The notes under the pieces: generated by a model
Databases searched by the model: none
Told to the model about the DNA's origin: nothing
What the model saw: the letters and a program-made list of their open reading frames with translations, nothing else
Part shown: one piece after another, positions 33,101 to 44,869 of the stretch
Layout: every line of letters begins with the position of its first letter
How positions within the stretch are numbered: position 1 is the stretch's first letter
Source of the DNA: Asterias amurensis
Taxonomy: Eukaryota; Echinodermata; Asteroidea; Forcipulatida; Asteriidae
DNA: 64,000 nucleotides
NCBI RefSeq assembly: GCF_032118995.1
Contig: NC_092662.1
Coordinates: 15,885,701-15,949,700 of the forward strand
Direction of reading: 5' to 3'
Position numbers and translations under genes: made by a program

Positions 33101-35722
33101 CTGAAAAATGTATACTATTACTATGGTTGGTTGCACAAACAATTAACACTGTCTGCAACTTTGCCTGGCTCCCTACATCACTTCAATGTGGCAAATGTTC
33201 AGCACAGAGCATTCAGAGAAAGATTTGAAATGGAACTGCTGAACCTAAAGATCAAGAACTGAACTGTTTTGATCAAGGACTATTCCTGTTATGAATAGAT
33301 TATCTGAGTCACTGACTCTACCTTTAGATTCATTCATCCTCTATTTTCACACTATAGTATTGGTAGTTGTCAAAGACCAGTCTGCTCACTTGGTGTATCT
33401 CAACATATGCATAAAACGACAAACCTGTGAAAATTTGAGCTCAATTGGTCGTTGAAGTTGCGAGATAATAATGAAAGAAAAAACACCTTAGTCACACGAA
33501 TGGTCACACTTGGTAACGAGCAATGGAGAGCTGCCGATAGTGTTAAACGTTGTGAGAAACGGTTCCCTCTAAAGTAACGTAGCTTTTTTTTAAGAAGTAA
33601 TTTGTCGCTTGAGTATTAAAATACTTTTTAAGGCATCTGAAGGCACACAAGAGTGTTTTTTCATTATTCATTTGCAACTTCGAAAACCAATTGAGTCTAA
33701 GTTTTCACATGCTAGTTATTTAATGCTTATGATGGGATACACCAGTGAGAATACTCACTTGTCTTTATTAATTACCAACAGGTGTCCAGTGTCTTTATTT
33801 AAGTGATACCTTCCTGATTAATACAACTATTTTACCAGCTTTATCAGTCATGTTTAACACATTTAACAATCCATCAAGTAACGAAAGTTATAGATGAACC
33901 AATCTTACCTGTCCCCGATCGAAATCCAGGAGAGCTAAAGTTGTACTTTTGGACCTCGGAGTACCATTGGTCGGTCACTTGCTGTCCTAAAACAATAATG
34001 GTTAAACAACTGTCTAAAAAGACTGAGCAAGTAAAGTAAGTGTAGATTTTCAGACACTATTGTTTATAAAGTCATAGACATCAATGTACGAATACAATCT
34101 ATTTGAAACAAAAAAGTATACACAGATGAAATAAATAATCGCCAAAATATTTTGAAATTAGGCTTCGAGACATTATTTTAAATATAAAGCTGAAGACGTC
34201 AATGATACTGAGATAATCTAAAAAGTATTTTTCTTTTTTACATAGAATTCGATTTCATGTCAATACACCTTCATTTTTTGAAATGAGAAGAAATTGGTTT
34301 TGTGTGAAGGCTTTTTTGTAAATTAATTATCACGGTGGTGTGTGCCTCTGTGTGTGAATGTTGTATAACACTCATCAAGGGGTAATCCCGTTTCAGCCCA
34401 AATACTCGGCTGCAAGGTGCCGACCCCTGGCGACAGATAATGGGTTGTGTTGACAGACCAAATCAGTAAACACTGTATACCCTCACACTGGAGTGGCCGT
34501 CCGGACATGTGATGTTAGGCAGCACCTCATTTAAAAACAATTAAAACATACAACTCTCAATGATAAGCCCGGATCATACTTCCTGCGAATGCAAATACAA
34601 AACGATTTTTGCCTTCACATGACTGTCTTCGCTGTGTTGTTTCACCGAAGTTGAACACAAGTCAGCTGAAATTGTGACGTCAAATAAAATTCGCATTCGC
34701 AGGAAGTGTGAACTGGGCTTTAATTTCTTCAACAGTTTTGTAGCCACGGCGGGCGGTGCCGGGCGGGCCTGCCCAGAACTAACACATATTGCCCAGCCCT
34801 CTCAGCAAAATACACTGTGCTGCCCAGCACAGATTTTCCCCATATTGCACTTCAGCAATGATGGCCCCATATCTACCGCTCGCCCTCTTTGGACTAAGTT
34901 GGATTTGGAGCCCATCACTGAGACTATAGTCTAGCTACAACACTGTATCTTCAAAGATCCTCGTTGATCCTTTGTCATCCAAACCAGATATATATATATG
35001 TCATCAATACACTGTAACATACCTGAATAGTCTTTATACCCGGAAACCATAGCAACATTTTCACCAAACTCTTGGTTGGAACTGTGCTCCAATTTGCCGA
35101 TACTGGCTAAATGATCGGCCCATTTCTGCGCATGTTTGCAAAGTTCCTTGTTCAGTTTGAGGGGTGGTACCCCATGGTTTGTGCGAGCTCTGTAAAAATG
35201 TGACAATGAAAAGAGGTAGATATGGGGTTTCTGAACTATTTGATGTGTACATTAAACTTGAATGAACTTGGATGGCTGAAAGAGTGCATTGTTGCTTTAA
35301 AAAAACATGTTTGAACCGAGGGCTAGAAAGTGACATTGTTGGCTCACAACTCTCTGTATGTATGTTCAATGTTCATCTACCGGGTTTCAGTTATAACACA
35401 ACATCATCAACAAATTTGAGAAAATCACATTGACAAGTTTGAAGCTGCTATTGAAAATATATAGTATAGCTTAACATCGAGCAAAATGTTCTGAGTCCAG
35501 TTTCACAGAGCTGCTTAAGCAGAAAATACTGCTTACAGTTCTCTGCTTATCAATAATGAGCAGAGTACCAACCACAAATGGTACAAGTGACATATAGTAT
35601 TTTGGCTGTGGTAACTTCATTCTTGTTAGCATAATTGTGTTGTGCTTAGCTTGTTTTGGGGCCTGGGCCTTTACTCACTGATTATGCGCAGCAATGGCCT
35701 CTGCTTGGAATGAACTTGACAT
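26104..35722 (-). CDS. CAP gene B: triple CAP-domain (GAPR-1/GLIPR2-like) protein, tandem paralogue
   Basis: Eleven coding exons in transcript order: 35722-35679, 35189-35023, 33986-33909, 30548-30298, 29784-29586, 28955-28878, 28420-28230, 27758-27666, 27145-26887, 26436-26359, 26255-26104. The sum is 1590 nt (529 residues plus stop) with consistent phases. The acceptor of exon 5 could instead be 6 nt upstream (29790), adding two residues. Three CAP domains lie at about 1-143, 181-323 and 378-529. The start ATG ([14 protein letters not shown]) lies inside an exon with a good acceptor about 30 nt upstream, so a non-coding first exon is expected. No signal peptide. The last exon is almost identical to that of gene A (same length and KEK-stop ending), which indicates tandem duplication of a gene already containing three domains. 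Likely intracellular; partners unknown. Confidence 0.9.
26606..26825. repeat. Truncated foldback joined to a truncated MITE-2
   Basis: 26606-26706 matches half of the TTTTCGCAAATAC foldback (GTTGAATGAGGCGCATG). It is followed directly by GGGCCCAATTTCATA and a shortened MITE-2 ending at AATAGGCCCTATTG. Intron of CAP gene B. Confidence 0.65.
27527..27660 (-). repeat. tRNA-derived SINE (GTGGGTTTGAATCCC), reverse copy
   Basis: Minus strand: CATGGTAAGACACTGC (box A region), GTCGTGGGTTTGAATCCCAT (box B), then the shared tail AAGTACTGAGTAAGTGCTAA and CATCGGTGTATTTTATGGG. The head ends about 5 bp from the donor of exon 8 of CAP gene B. Related copies are at 29185 and 56419. Confidence 0.78.
27666..27758 (-). 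CDS. CAP gene B, exon 8: phase-0 linker exon
   Basis: A 93-nt exon (31 codons, residues 337-367) with acceptor CCTGTAG and donor CAG/GTTAGT. It begins [14 protein letters not shown] and ends MDSVTRQ, homologous to the linker exon of gene A at 13680-13769. No domain is recognised. A tRNA-derived SINE head begins only a few bases beyond the donor on the intron side. Confidence 0.83.
28230..29784 (-). CDS. CAP gene B, exons 5-7: second CAP domain
   Basis: Residues 181-336, exons 29784-29586, 28955-28878 and 28420-28230. It reads [48 protein letters not shown], then [19 protein letters not shown] and RPPGN, ending ITSK at a phase-0 donor. Compared with gene A the polar leader encoded at the 5' end of the equivalent exon is missing: the exon starts directly at the CAP fold, after a rather weak acceptor (TTTCAG, or ATAG 6 nt earlier). 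A MITE-1 copy (29861-30260) fills most of the intron just upstream. Confidence 0.85.
28524..28715 (+). repeat. MITE-1 fragment
   Basis: Truncated forward copy (TTTGGTAATTACTCCATAAA ... TGAAGCATTTCTC) that keeps the left half and central hairpin. CAP gene B intron. Confidence 0.65.
29185..29315 (-). repeat. tRNA-derived SINE, reverse copy
   Basis: Minus strand: box B GTGGGTTCGAATCCCACC, then tail TACTGAGTATTATTACAGTG and CATCGGTGTAAGGGTAAAAC. Same family as 27527 and 56419; the head is truncated. Confidence 0.75.
29861..30260 (+). repeat. MITE-1 copy in CAP gene B intron 4
   Basis: Forward copy with a diverged interior, from TTAAAGGGCACTGGAGACTA to GACAAAGTGTCCAGTGCATT. It ends 38 bp from the donor of exon 4. 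Confidence 0.8.
30298..35722 (-). CDS. CAP gene B, exons 1-4: first CAP domain plus Gly-rich linker
   Basis: Residues 1-180. Exon 2 carries [17 protein letters not shown] and [15 protein letters not shown]; exon 3 carries [17 protein letters not shown]; exon 4 begins [15 protein letters not shown] (G97) and includes YKPPGN. The cavity residues are intact. The linker (144-180) contains [20 protein letters not shown], with no lysine or serine run, unlike gene A. The exon 4 acceptor sits just after a long T-run on the minus strand (plus-strand A-run at 30554-30573). The intron between exons 3 and 4 is about 3.4 kb and carries two MITE-1 insertions and GTACATGTAC-rich sequence. Confidence 0.88.
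30738..31125 (+). repeat. MITE-1 copy
   Basis: Forward copy, TTAAAGGCAGTGGACACTAT to CCAATAGTGTCCAGTGTC. Near-perfect central hairpin at 30902-30942 with arms GATTTCGAGACCTCA. Confidence 0.87.
31126..33352. other. Large CAP gene B intron; GTACATGTAC-rich tract
   Basis: 31790-32060 is dense in TGTACA/GTACATGTAC palindromes. The rest is unremarkable AT-rich intron, with a C9 run near 33060. No exon seen. Confidence 0.5.
33353..33800. repeat. MITE-1 chimera with two copies of the same end
   Basis: The left half reads inward as the reverse orientation (GTCAAAGACCAGTCTGCTCA ... AAAGAAAAAACACC). The right half switches to the forward orientation (TGGTAACGAGCAATGGAGAG ... CCAACAGGTGTCCAGTGTC). Both outer ends therefore come from the same terminus of the element. 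Confidence 0.72.
34566..34719. repeat. MITE with GCGAATGC-type ends, copy 2
   Basis: AGCCCGGATCATACTTCCTG at one end and CAGGAAGTGTGAACTGGGCT at the other; same family as 7105-7288. CAP gene B intron 2. Confidence 0.82.
35495..35668. repeat. MITE-2 copy near the CAP gene B first coding exon
   Basis: GTCCAGTTTCACAGAGCTGC and a weaker inverted end; interior GCTTAAGCAGAAAATACTGC and TGAGCAGAGTACCAACCACA. It ends about 10 bp from the donor of coding exon 1. Confidence 0.7.
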
Positions 35723-35829
35723 CTTGCTTGAGATGACACTATCTCCGAACCCTACAAAAAGAAATGCAAACATTTAATTAGTAACAGTCGTTTATTAATA
35801 GCATTTGATTATACCGCGGGTGTGATGTT

Positions 35830-36362
35830 TTTTTTTTTTTTTTTTTTTTGTTTTTTTTTCTCTTCCTTGTTTATATTAATTTTGTTTAAAAAAAAACTTT
35901 AAAAAAAACAAGCAAGTTGGAATGCTTGAAAACTTTTCTTTTTAACAGTATTGAGCCCCCTAAAAATATTGGATAACTTGAAATGTATATTTAACCAATA
36001 ATATTAAAAAGTACATTTCAAAAATGTATTTATAACAGCCCCTTTTTCCAAGCGTGCAAACGAAAGAAAAGAAAATAACTTGATGAACAAAAATATATAA
36101 ATAATGTGAAGGTGTTTCTTGGTAAAGTAGTTATTTATAGGATTTAATCATGGAGGTAGAATAATTAAGCTACGGTTTGTTCATTCAACGCCTCTTTGCA
36201 GACAAAAGCATTGTTAGGTCCCTTTCTTTTACACAATGCAGTTAGAAGGCATTTGATATGACTGTGCATTGATATGTCTGATGAACACTAGTTTTTAGTG
36301 GTTCCACTTCAATACTTCTTGTTTAGTAACCACAACATCAGACCTGACTATACCAAGCTATC
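35830..36362. other. Poly-T tract and AT-rich spacer upstream of CAP gene B
   Basis: A T19/T-rich run at about 35829-35860, then AT-rich sequence without recognised features. Confidence 0.45.
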
Positions 36363-36576
36363 AGGGCACAATTTCATAGAGCTTTTCTTCCTTGATAAAA
36401 ACAAGATTATCATTAAAATTTCCACGTGATTTTCAGGATAAGCAAACAATAGCTAAATACCAGTAACAAGCAATATGTAACAAACGGAAATTTGGTTGGT
36501 AATCCTGTTTTTATCAAGAATAAATGTCATGCCTTAGCAAATTTTTGTGGTTAACAGCTCTATGAAATTGGTCCCA
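36363..36576. repeat. MITE-2 copy
   Basis: AGGGCACAATTTCATAGAGC and CAGCTCTATGAAATTGGTCC, with inner CCTTGATAAAAACAAGATTA and complement. Same long subtype as 15916-16140. Confidence 0.85.
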
Positions 36577-39500
36577 GGCTTCAAACAGTGGTTGTAGTCA
36601 TTATAAAGACAGACTACCAGCAACATGTATTCCCAAGGTTTATGGTGTATTCTGATTGAGTGGTTTAGGTTATTTATAACATGGACAGTAAACAGAGACC
36701 AATTAAACAAAGGGTGTGTTTTAATTCAATTTGTGAGCACCTTGAAATGGTTAATATATATAAGTCACCTCATGAAGTTGATATATTTTATTCATATTTT
36801 CATTCAGTGACAAATCAATGTGTCGAGATTAATATACAAAAATAATTTCCAAATTGTTTGCAGCTATAAATCTTAAATGAAACTACATTATTTGGCGATA
36901 TTGTAGTGAGGGTATATAGGTCACCTCATTTTTTTTATTCAGTAAAAAATAAATGCGCCAAAATTAATATATGCAAACAATTTATGAATGGCACTTAAAA
37001 AGGAGACAGATATTGCGATCCTTTGTCATTATTGTAAATTTGTAGGTCTGTTTGAGAAATTTCCCATTGTAACATGAATCAGCTAGTCTACACACTTTGT
37101 TTAATAAAATTGATACTCGAAAAAACTTGCGATGAGATTAGTTCATGACTGTGCCAATGAAGTGTTTGCTACATGGAGCTCGTAAACTATGAGTCGACCC
37201 ATATTTATGTCAGGTGCAAAAAAAGCAAACGCTTAAACAGAGCGGTAGGCCTAGCTTTAAACAATTTGCACATCATGCATATTCAAATCCAACTTGACTT
37301 CTCCATGCTTGGTGAATTTCCTACCTCCATGCTTGGTGTGGGAAAATACTAACAAAGTTTAACGAGGCTTCCCAATATATACTTATTTTTTTATGGAGAA
37401 GTCGTTAAACGATTGTAAAGGTGGTCGTCCAGGGCTCTGTAAAAGCAACACAATTCAACGCAAGACATAAAAATTGCCAGTATTTATATATAATGATTTC
37501 TAATGTGACATCACACGTTACTTAGCGACTATGCTTAATTTTCAGTTAAGATCAATCTTAGCTCTTTGTTATATTGGCCCTCACCCCCCCCCCCCCCCCA
37601 TTCCCGCGGTTTCCACACTGCAGCATATATAGACCTTTATCACGGTGCAACCATCATGAATTTCTCCCATTGATACCAATGGAACCAAACCGAGGCTGGA
37701 AGAACATTCTAGTCTGGTTCCTAATTGCAAAATGCATTCTATGATTGTTGTTCGATACGGGGAACATGACTAAGATAGAGGCAGCATGATAAAGGGCTAT
37801 AGTCTTGGCACAAGACGTCAGTGGTCTTGACTGCATGCTATAGTGAGAGCCAGACAAATTGGTTAAATCATGCCGTAAGATGGCGCTCTATAACGATTTA
37901 TATCTCCTTTTGATCACTGACTTTTTGGCCAAGACAAATTACACCCCCGTTTTATGGGGTCGCAGTCACGATCGAGAGCAAAGGTTCCGCAGGAGCATGC
38001 AGCAGTCTCGCGAGAGCTAAGGTCCCGGGGTCCCATAAAGGTGTTTGAAAAGGCGCGAGACATGGCACAGACTTCCAATATAGTGCAATCTTTGATGTTT
38101 GGGAACAGAGAAATGGCCCATTCATGTTTATGTAAAAATGTTCTCCAGCTGTTAATTGTATTAGATTGAATTGAAGCATGATGCACATGCAATTAAATAT
38201 TTGCATGCATATGCTTCTTGTAATTAGGAAGTAGCATATTTATTCTAAATATAGATAAATATAGTATGCGATGTGAGCAGCTTCGCCATTCCAATATTCA
38301 CCAAAACATTACGTTTGTGTTAATTTTGTTCTTGTTTATTCCCCCCATCCGCCACTCAACTGTAGCCACAATTCTTTTTTAGCTGTTATATTTCATTGCA
38401 GTAAATTAAAAAAAAAAACATTCACAATTTGACTAAAACAAATTGGATGAATCTGAATGTGTTTGGTGTGTACCAAAGCGGTCCTTAACCCAAACATATG
38501 ATATTGATTGATCGCCAATCATAACTGCAATTTTATCAAAACAAAAATTGCTAAATTTCAAGTGTTCGCTTTGTTGGCTTTATAGGACAAATACGTATAA
38601 AAGGTAAAAGGAATAACTAATGGAAAAATGTTTGGCATCCTACGTTTTTGAAAGAAGCGAGGATGTGGGGTTATTTCTGGTTAATCAATTTTTTACACAA
38701 CATTTGCTGCAGGACTTTTTATTTTAATGAATTTTCTGTAAAAACGATTTTTGCAACAGCAGTCAATAATGATAGAGCTCTAATTAGGATGCACGTAAAT
38801 TGTCTCTGTTATTTTCTTAGTAGCAAGCCACAAGTTAACTTTCCAAAAACAATGGGATTCAAATAATTAACATAATAGTAATTAAAGTTACGTAACGAGG
38901 TCGTCTATTTATTAGTTAATTTAATCAGCTCATGTATTTATACTGCACTTGTTTAGCTCTACCGAGTACATCAAGAAAGTGGGGCCACTCTCGTTTATTC
39001 CTTTCACGTACCACTATGGAACAAAAATATGGACAATGTTCATGTCAAATACAAAAGATTTGTTAAGGCAAAGTACACGTATTTATGTAGTTAAAATTTA
39101 AGCGTCATAGTTCTAGAGATAGATTATATTTAAAAAGAAATGATTTCCCCCAGATTTGAGCCCCTGGAAATTTGTGTTCATGCTGGGTGTATATAAATTA
39201 TGCTGGTGTACAATTTCGAAGAAATTTATACATGTTAAAAAAGAGTGATGCCAAATGCTGTATATTTATAGGCCTACATAAGAACAAAAACTCAGCTATT
39301 CCTTGAACGTTTGTTTTCTTTCTCTTTTGTATCTTATTAAACATCAAATCTACTTTAGAAAATCGAGCTGTTGAGTTAACTAACCAGACAATGTTGAGAA
39401 CGTTTTGTGCCAAACCACTTGTTTACCAATGATAGCATTATTTATTCCAAATGATGTTTTTTTTCTTCATGGCTGTACTTTGGTCGTAGCAGGTTTTGAG

Positions 39501-39583
39501 GTACCCTGTTTCGAGCCTCTTATCTTTCCTTCAATTTTTATATTTTAATTTTGAGTTATGCTGAAACTATAGTTGTATTTTGT
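36577..39583. other. Spacer upstream of CAP gene B; one foldback, no gene
   Basis: 37629-37806 is an inverted-repeat element (TAGACCTTTATCACGGTGC and GCATGATAAAGGGCTATA) related to 63212-63383. A C-run lies at 37585-37599. Overlapping open frames at 37914-38206 on both strands carry no recognised domain. Confidence 0.5.
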
Positions 39584-39932
39584 TTAAAGACAGTGGACAC
39601 TATTGGTAGTTGTCAAAGACTAGCCTTCACAGTTGGTGTATCTCAACATATGCATAAAATAACAAATCTGTAAATTTTGAGCTCAATCGGTCATCGAAGT
39701 TGCGAGATAATAAGGAAAGAAAAAAGATGGTTGATTTCGAGACCTCAAGTTCTAAATCTGAGGTCTCGAAATCAAATTCGTGGAAAATTACTTCTTTCTC
39801 GAAAACTATGGCACTTCAGAGGGAGCCATTTCTCACAATGTTTTATACTATCAACAGCTCCCCATTACTCGTTACCAAGTAAGGTTTTATGCTAATAATT
39901 ATTTTGAGTAATATAGTGTCCACTGCCTTTAA
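39584..39932 (-). repeat. MITE-1 copy
   Basis: Reverse copy, TTAAAGACAGTGGACACTAT to AGTGTCCACTGCCTTTAA. Perfect central arms GATTTCGAGACCTCA at 39733-39773. Confidence 0.87.
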
Positions 39933-42900
39933 GGATAAAAGTTGTGTTTTGGTAAGCTGACAAACTGTTCAGTCCTGGAATATGCTTCAATTTCCGAATG
40001 GACATTTTCTTACGGTACATCGCGTGTGTATTGTATTTCATTTTCTAATCAGGAAATCAATAGGCATGACTCCTCGGTTGTCTGAGCATGTGACACAGTC
40101 TTTTTAAAATAAATAAATATAATGGATCATCTTCATGCCTTAGCCCCGCCCCTCCCACCCCCAGGGGTCCAATTTCGATAGAGCTGCTTAAGCAGAAATT
40201 ATTGCTTAAGAATTTTCTGCTTAACATAAATGAGCAGGATACCAGCCATACATTGTACATGTGTGACGTGGTATTTTGGCTGGTTAACCTGTTCAACGCG
40301 TAATTGTGACGGCTTAGCTACTTTTTTGTGTTTAATAAGCAGCTATATGAAATTATGCCTGAGAGATATCAGTTACTGCACACAGTCACGGTTATTTGGT
40401 TCAGCTAGAAATGTAAATTCACATGTAAAAGTAAAATGAAGAGAAATTGTATAATCATGTTAGAAAAAAAAACATTTTAAAAGGTATTATTACAGGGTTG
40501 GTATTAAGGATACAAAATGACATGACAAAAAACATGGTCATTGTACAATGAACAATAGCGATATTGAAAACGCACGAGTGGTGTATAATTTGTGTATCAG
40601 TAAAAGTGTCACCTGTACAGTTTACCATACGATTATCAATGTAGGTCACCACGTAGGCCAGGTCGCGACCAGGTAACAGGTACGCTTTATACTTTAACTT
40701 CTGTTCTGGCCGCTAATCAGTGTCAAGTTTGAGCGGGTGCAAAGATCTATAACCTGATGCGAAAAAAATCAATGATAAGTAGCGGCCTTGTTCTTGCGAT
40801 CTGAGAATTTTTGTGGCTGCGAAATACTTAACAACTAAAAGCAAACTTCCCCTACAGCATGCCGACTGGCAAACAATAGATGTTTAGATTGTGTGAAGTT
40901 TGACCATGAAATCGAAGATTCAACTCAAAGTAAGGCGTCCATCCAAACTAAAATGTTGGTGTTGTTTTAACAAGATACTCGCCGAAACAAATATACCAAT
41001 CTTCTTGCACAAGCTCAACACATTCAGATGAACCACCCCCAAAGGTAGTGTTTAATTTAGTGTTCCGTACGTGTTTTGTATCCGCATTCAACAGTTAAAT
41101 GTCTATAAAAGAAAGAAAAAATGACTGAAACGAACTTTAATGCGAAGAACGAAATCATGTGCTCATGAAACGAAATTGAAAGTAAGAGTAGCTAAAAAAA
41201 AAACATAGATTGAATAAATTAGGGAAACGTGTGTTCATTTAAGTGAAACCGAAAATAGAAATAAAGATAAGTTTATGTTCGCTGAAATCGGCCGGGAAAC
41301 CTTCATGGAAGCGCAAAGTATAGCGCCAAATCACAAAGCAGATACATCGATCTGTATGCATGAGTCACGTCAACAATTACAACAAATCTTCAAAATAAAT
41401 CCGCAATATGGCAATATCAATAAGGAATAATATTTAGTAACAGATTGTTCATACAAAAAGAGATATGGAAGTTAAGAAACAAACCTACCTTCCCGATCGT
41501 TGATATGATTCTATTTGATTAACAACAATTTTATATGATGCATTTGACGCTTTGTATCAGAAGATAGATGAGGGTGCATTATGAATGCACCATCCCCATG
41601 CATCCAAGATTGATGGCATGGTGGTTGCTGGCTATAAAACCGAACGACTGTTTTATGACCGGTAATATTGAAAGTTGTTTCTCAAATGAAAAAAAATGGT
41701 TGCTTGTTGAAACTATTAATTACATCGGTGGCTATTCTGTGTACACATTCTCCGCAAAGAAACTAACTTTGGTAATGGTCAACACTTCAAGACAATGCAA
41801 ACAAAATGTAAATTTTTTTTTTTTAGTCTGTTTTATTTTTTTTTCGTTTATTTCAATGGAAGCAAAACAATGTCATCAAATCTAACAAATAGGCCTAGTC
41901 CAAGGTATGTTTTTAAATAATTTTGTCGACATTTTGTGTAAGACTTTTATGTAATATTTCGTGTATACAGCTATGATTTTAATTCAGTGAATCCCCCCTC
42001 AGCATACGGAAAAAGTCGTCTAACTAGACGAACGCCTCTTTGTATTGTGGGCACACGGAGAAACGGGGTCTCCTCCTGCATGTAGTGATACGTGGTGCTA
42101 CCGATTCCATTGTGAATATTATTCTCAAAATATACCAAAAACAAACTAATTTACCGGTCCAGCGATATGAATAGACCCTATGCTGCTGCAATTATCAATA
42201 TTGTATTAATTATCATAATTTCCTCGCTGTTACGGGTAGGATCGAAACAAAGCATGTTCCGGCTGATGGATTCTGCTCTCTACACAAACCGCACGGCCGA
42301 GTCCATTAAAATACAGGAAGTCAGTAAGTCTATCTCTTCAAGTTCAACTTCTGCTTGAGAGTAAATTTTCATTTAATTGCCTTATTAATATTCAGCTGTA
42401 CTGTGCCATTGTACTATAGAATAATTAGACTTGCCTGTGAGTCGCTCATCATCTCCTGGCACGGTAGACACTCCCATCTCGATGAGGCTGAACATCTTCT
42501 TCAAGATGGCTGGATTTATGTGCTAGCGCCCTCTGCTGGTGATGGAAAGCATGCGGCAGTGATTCACAATGTTTACTTAATGGCATCATAGTTAAGGTCA
42601 GTTTGACACTCGAATTAATTGTGTTTGTTTATAAAATACGTCTTTCTAGTAAATCTCGAAAATTTGCCCCTAGAGTAACTATACAGAAATGGACACAGCG
42701 ATAATTTTGTTTAAAGGAACAGTACAGAATTGGTATTGCTACAAAACATTTGCTGGCAGTGTAAGCACTTTAATGTAATCCAATTGGAAATTATCAAAAA
42801 AAATCTTGAAATTGACGCCTCGAAAACATTAATAAACAAAAGCGAAAAATACTCAGTGTATCACTTTTCGATGTATGAATTTAATCAAAATGTTCAACCA

Positions 42901-43700
42901 CAATAATAATTAACAGGCAAAATTTACATCAAGTGTATACTCCGACATTGTTTGAATATATAAATAGATCTTAATTTTGTCAAAAATACATGAAATTATA
43001 TACAGCCAATAAAGTGCTTCTTAATCTTATAGAAGTATAAATAGGTGGAATTTATTTTATAAAACAATTTTGTAATATACAGTTATAATATACAGTCATA
43101 CAATAATATGTATTTTAAATCGCACTTAATGACTGTTGTCAATGGCAAAACACTAGCACTTAAGAAGAATATTAATACAATAAGTACTGTCATACCTAGT
43201 CCCCCATACCAAGTTATTTTGTGAAAACGCGACGTTTTTACCTTCTTTTTGGTAGACTGTCTGTCAAGTTGTTCTGCCCAACTTAAAGTATCGTCCCTAC
43301 TGAAGTTGTGTCTTTAATTAGGACAGCTTTTATAGGTAGATTCAAGTCACACTCGAGTACCTATGGTCCAACTTAATTGGGACAGCAACCCAAGTTGGGC
43401 GGTACTCTAAATACAGCTCATTCGGCACCTGTTAAAAATTGACACGTCCTTCAATGACGTCATTTATTTAAAAAATACATGTATTTTTTTTAATGAGCCG
43501 ATGTCCCTAAAGTGGTATTGGTTGTAATAGGACTTTGAATATCATGACACAATCACAACACATTTATTTACTTTGTTTAAAATGTCCTATAGTCACGAGA
43601 AAATAGTCATAATATTTAAACGTGTTAAAAATTGCAGTTACAAAAACATTTCAACGTCCTCTCATTTTAATGTCCTATTTTAAAGATAGTTAACATTTGT
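39933..43700. other. Spacer between CAP gene B and synaptotagmin; repeats only
   Basis: 40164-40360 is a MITE-2 copy (GGGGTCCAATTTCGATAGAG). 42715-42850 is a fragment of another TTTAAAGGAACAGTAC-type repeat. 43260-43410 is a foldback with TCTGCCCAACTTAA arms. No coding exon was recognised. Confidence 0.45.
41489..41535 (-). promoter_or_regulatory. Candidate promoter and short non-coding first exon of CAP gene B
   Basis: On the minus strand a TATAAAA (41535-41529) is followed about 40 bp later by a good donor (GGGAAG/GTAGGT, exon end 41489). CAP gene B has an acceptor just upstream of its ATG, so a leader exon somewhere upstream is expected. The distance (5.7 kb) and the very short implied exon make this uncertain. 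Confidence 0.2.
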
Positions 43701-44083
43701 TTAAAGACACCGGACCCTTTGATAAATGTCTAAGACCAGTATTCTCACTGGGTGTGTTCCAACATTATACGCAAACAATAACAAATCTGTGAACATTTTG
43801 TGTCAGTTGGTCATCGTTGGTTGCAAGAGAACACTGAAGAACACCCGTGTAGTTCAAATTGGTGTGCTTTCAGATGAATATAAAATAATTCAGGCCAAAA
43901 GTCTAATAAAATTATTTGAGTGAGTAGTTACCTCTTTCTCAAAAAAATCCGTGACTTCAGAGAGAGCCGTTTCTCACAATGTTTCATAATATCAGCAGCT
44001 CTCATATCTCCTAGCAAGTATAGTTTGTATGTTGTAACATTACTTTGAGCATTGAGTAAATACCAAGTGTCCAGTGTCTTGAA
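43701..44083 (-). repeat. MITE-1 copy
   Basis: Reverse copy, TTAAAGACACCGGACCCTTT to AAGTGTCCAGTGTCTTGAA, diverged from the other copies. Confidence 0.8.
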
Positions 44084-44505
44084 ATTTTCCCTTTTCAGTT
44101 TTCAATGCAGACAGTAAAGTTTGGTGACAATTCGTGCCTACCAACGGGCTCATGTAAACAAAATGTTACGTAAAAACATTAATGTAGTTTTGTTTTACTC
44201 AAACAACAACATTGAGTGTGAACTATATCACGCTGTGATGATAGTAGAATAGACAATTTGTAATGGTTATATTAATCTTTTTTTTTTTCTTTTTTTTTAT
44301 TCTATCAGCTGTCATTGGGCTGTCTCTTTGGATACAACTCTAGCCAAACAACCTGTGCAGATGGGAATAATTTCCCCACTAAAGTACCTTTCACAAGACG
44401 ATCATGCCGCTCCGTTCGTGATTCCACTACAATGTGAGTTAGAATTAATATTAAGTTCACAAATTAATTACGATGTTCATCACAATATTGAACATTGACA
44501 ATGAG

Positions 44506-44639
44506 AGACTTTGGAACGCTAGGTGGCAGCAGACTTACCAGGTAACTTTCCATTGTTAACGTACTTCTGCGTATGCGCACAATTACTGAAAACTTATTAT
44601 TTACCTGGTAAATCTACTGCCACCTAGCTTCCAGAAAGT
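44506..44639. repeat. Foldback element, CTAGGTGGCAG arms
   Basis: ACTTTGGAACGCTAGGTGGC with inner GACTTACCAGGTAA, and the complement TTACCTGGTAAATC ... GCCACCTAGCTTCCAGAAAG. Confidence 0.8.
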
Positions 44640-44869
44640 CATCCATACTTCTCGAAGCTTCAATTGCTTGTCTTTTCCGTTACGACGAAACATTCGTCGT
44701 ATCTGGTTAAGAGACTGAGCAGCCAATATAAAATTAAGTTTCCAGTTATACAAGCTGAACCTGCAGCAAGAACTACGTCGTCGGTCTACGTCACACACAC
44801 ACTGTCCACACAGTGCAAACTTTCAGAAGTTCATCATGGAAGTTATGTCCATACTCCCTTCAACGATAT

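Noticed and set aside
37914..38206. Overlapping 92-, 84- and 71-codon frames on both strands
   Set aside because: Mutual shadows with no domain; the region carries short GC-rich palindromes that keep frames open by chance.
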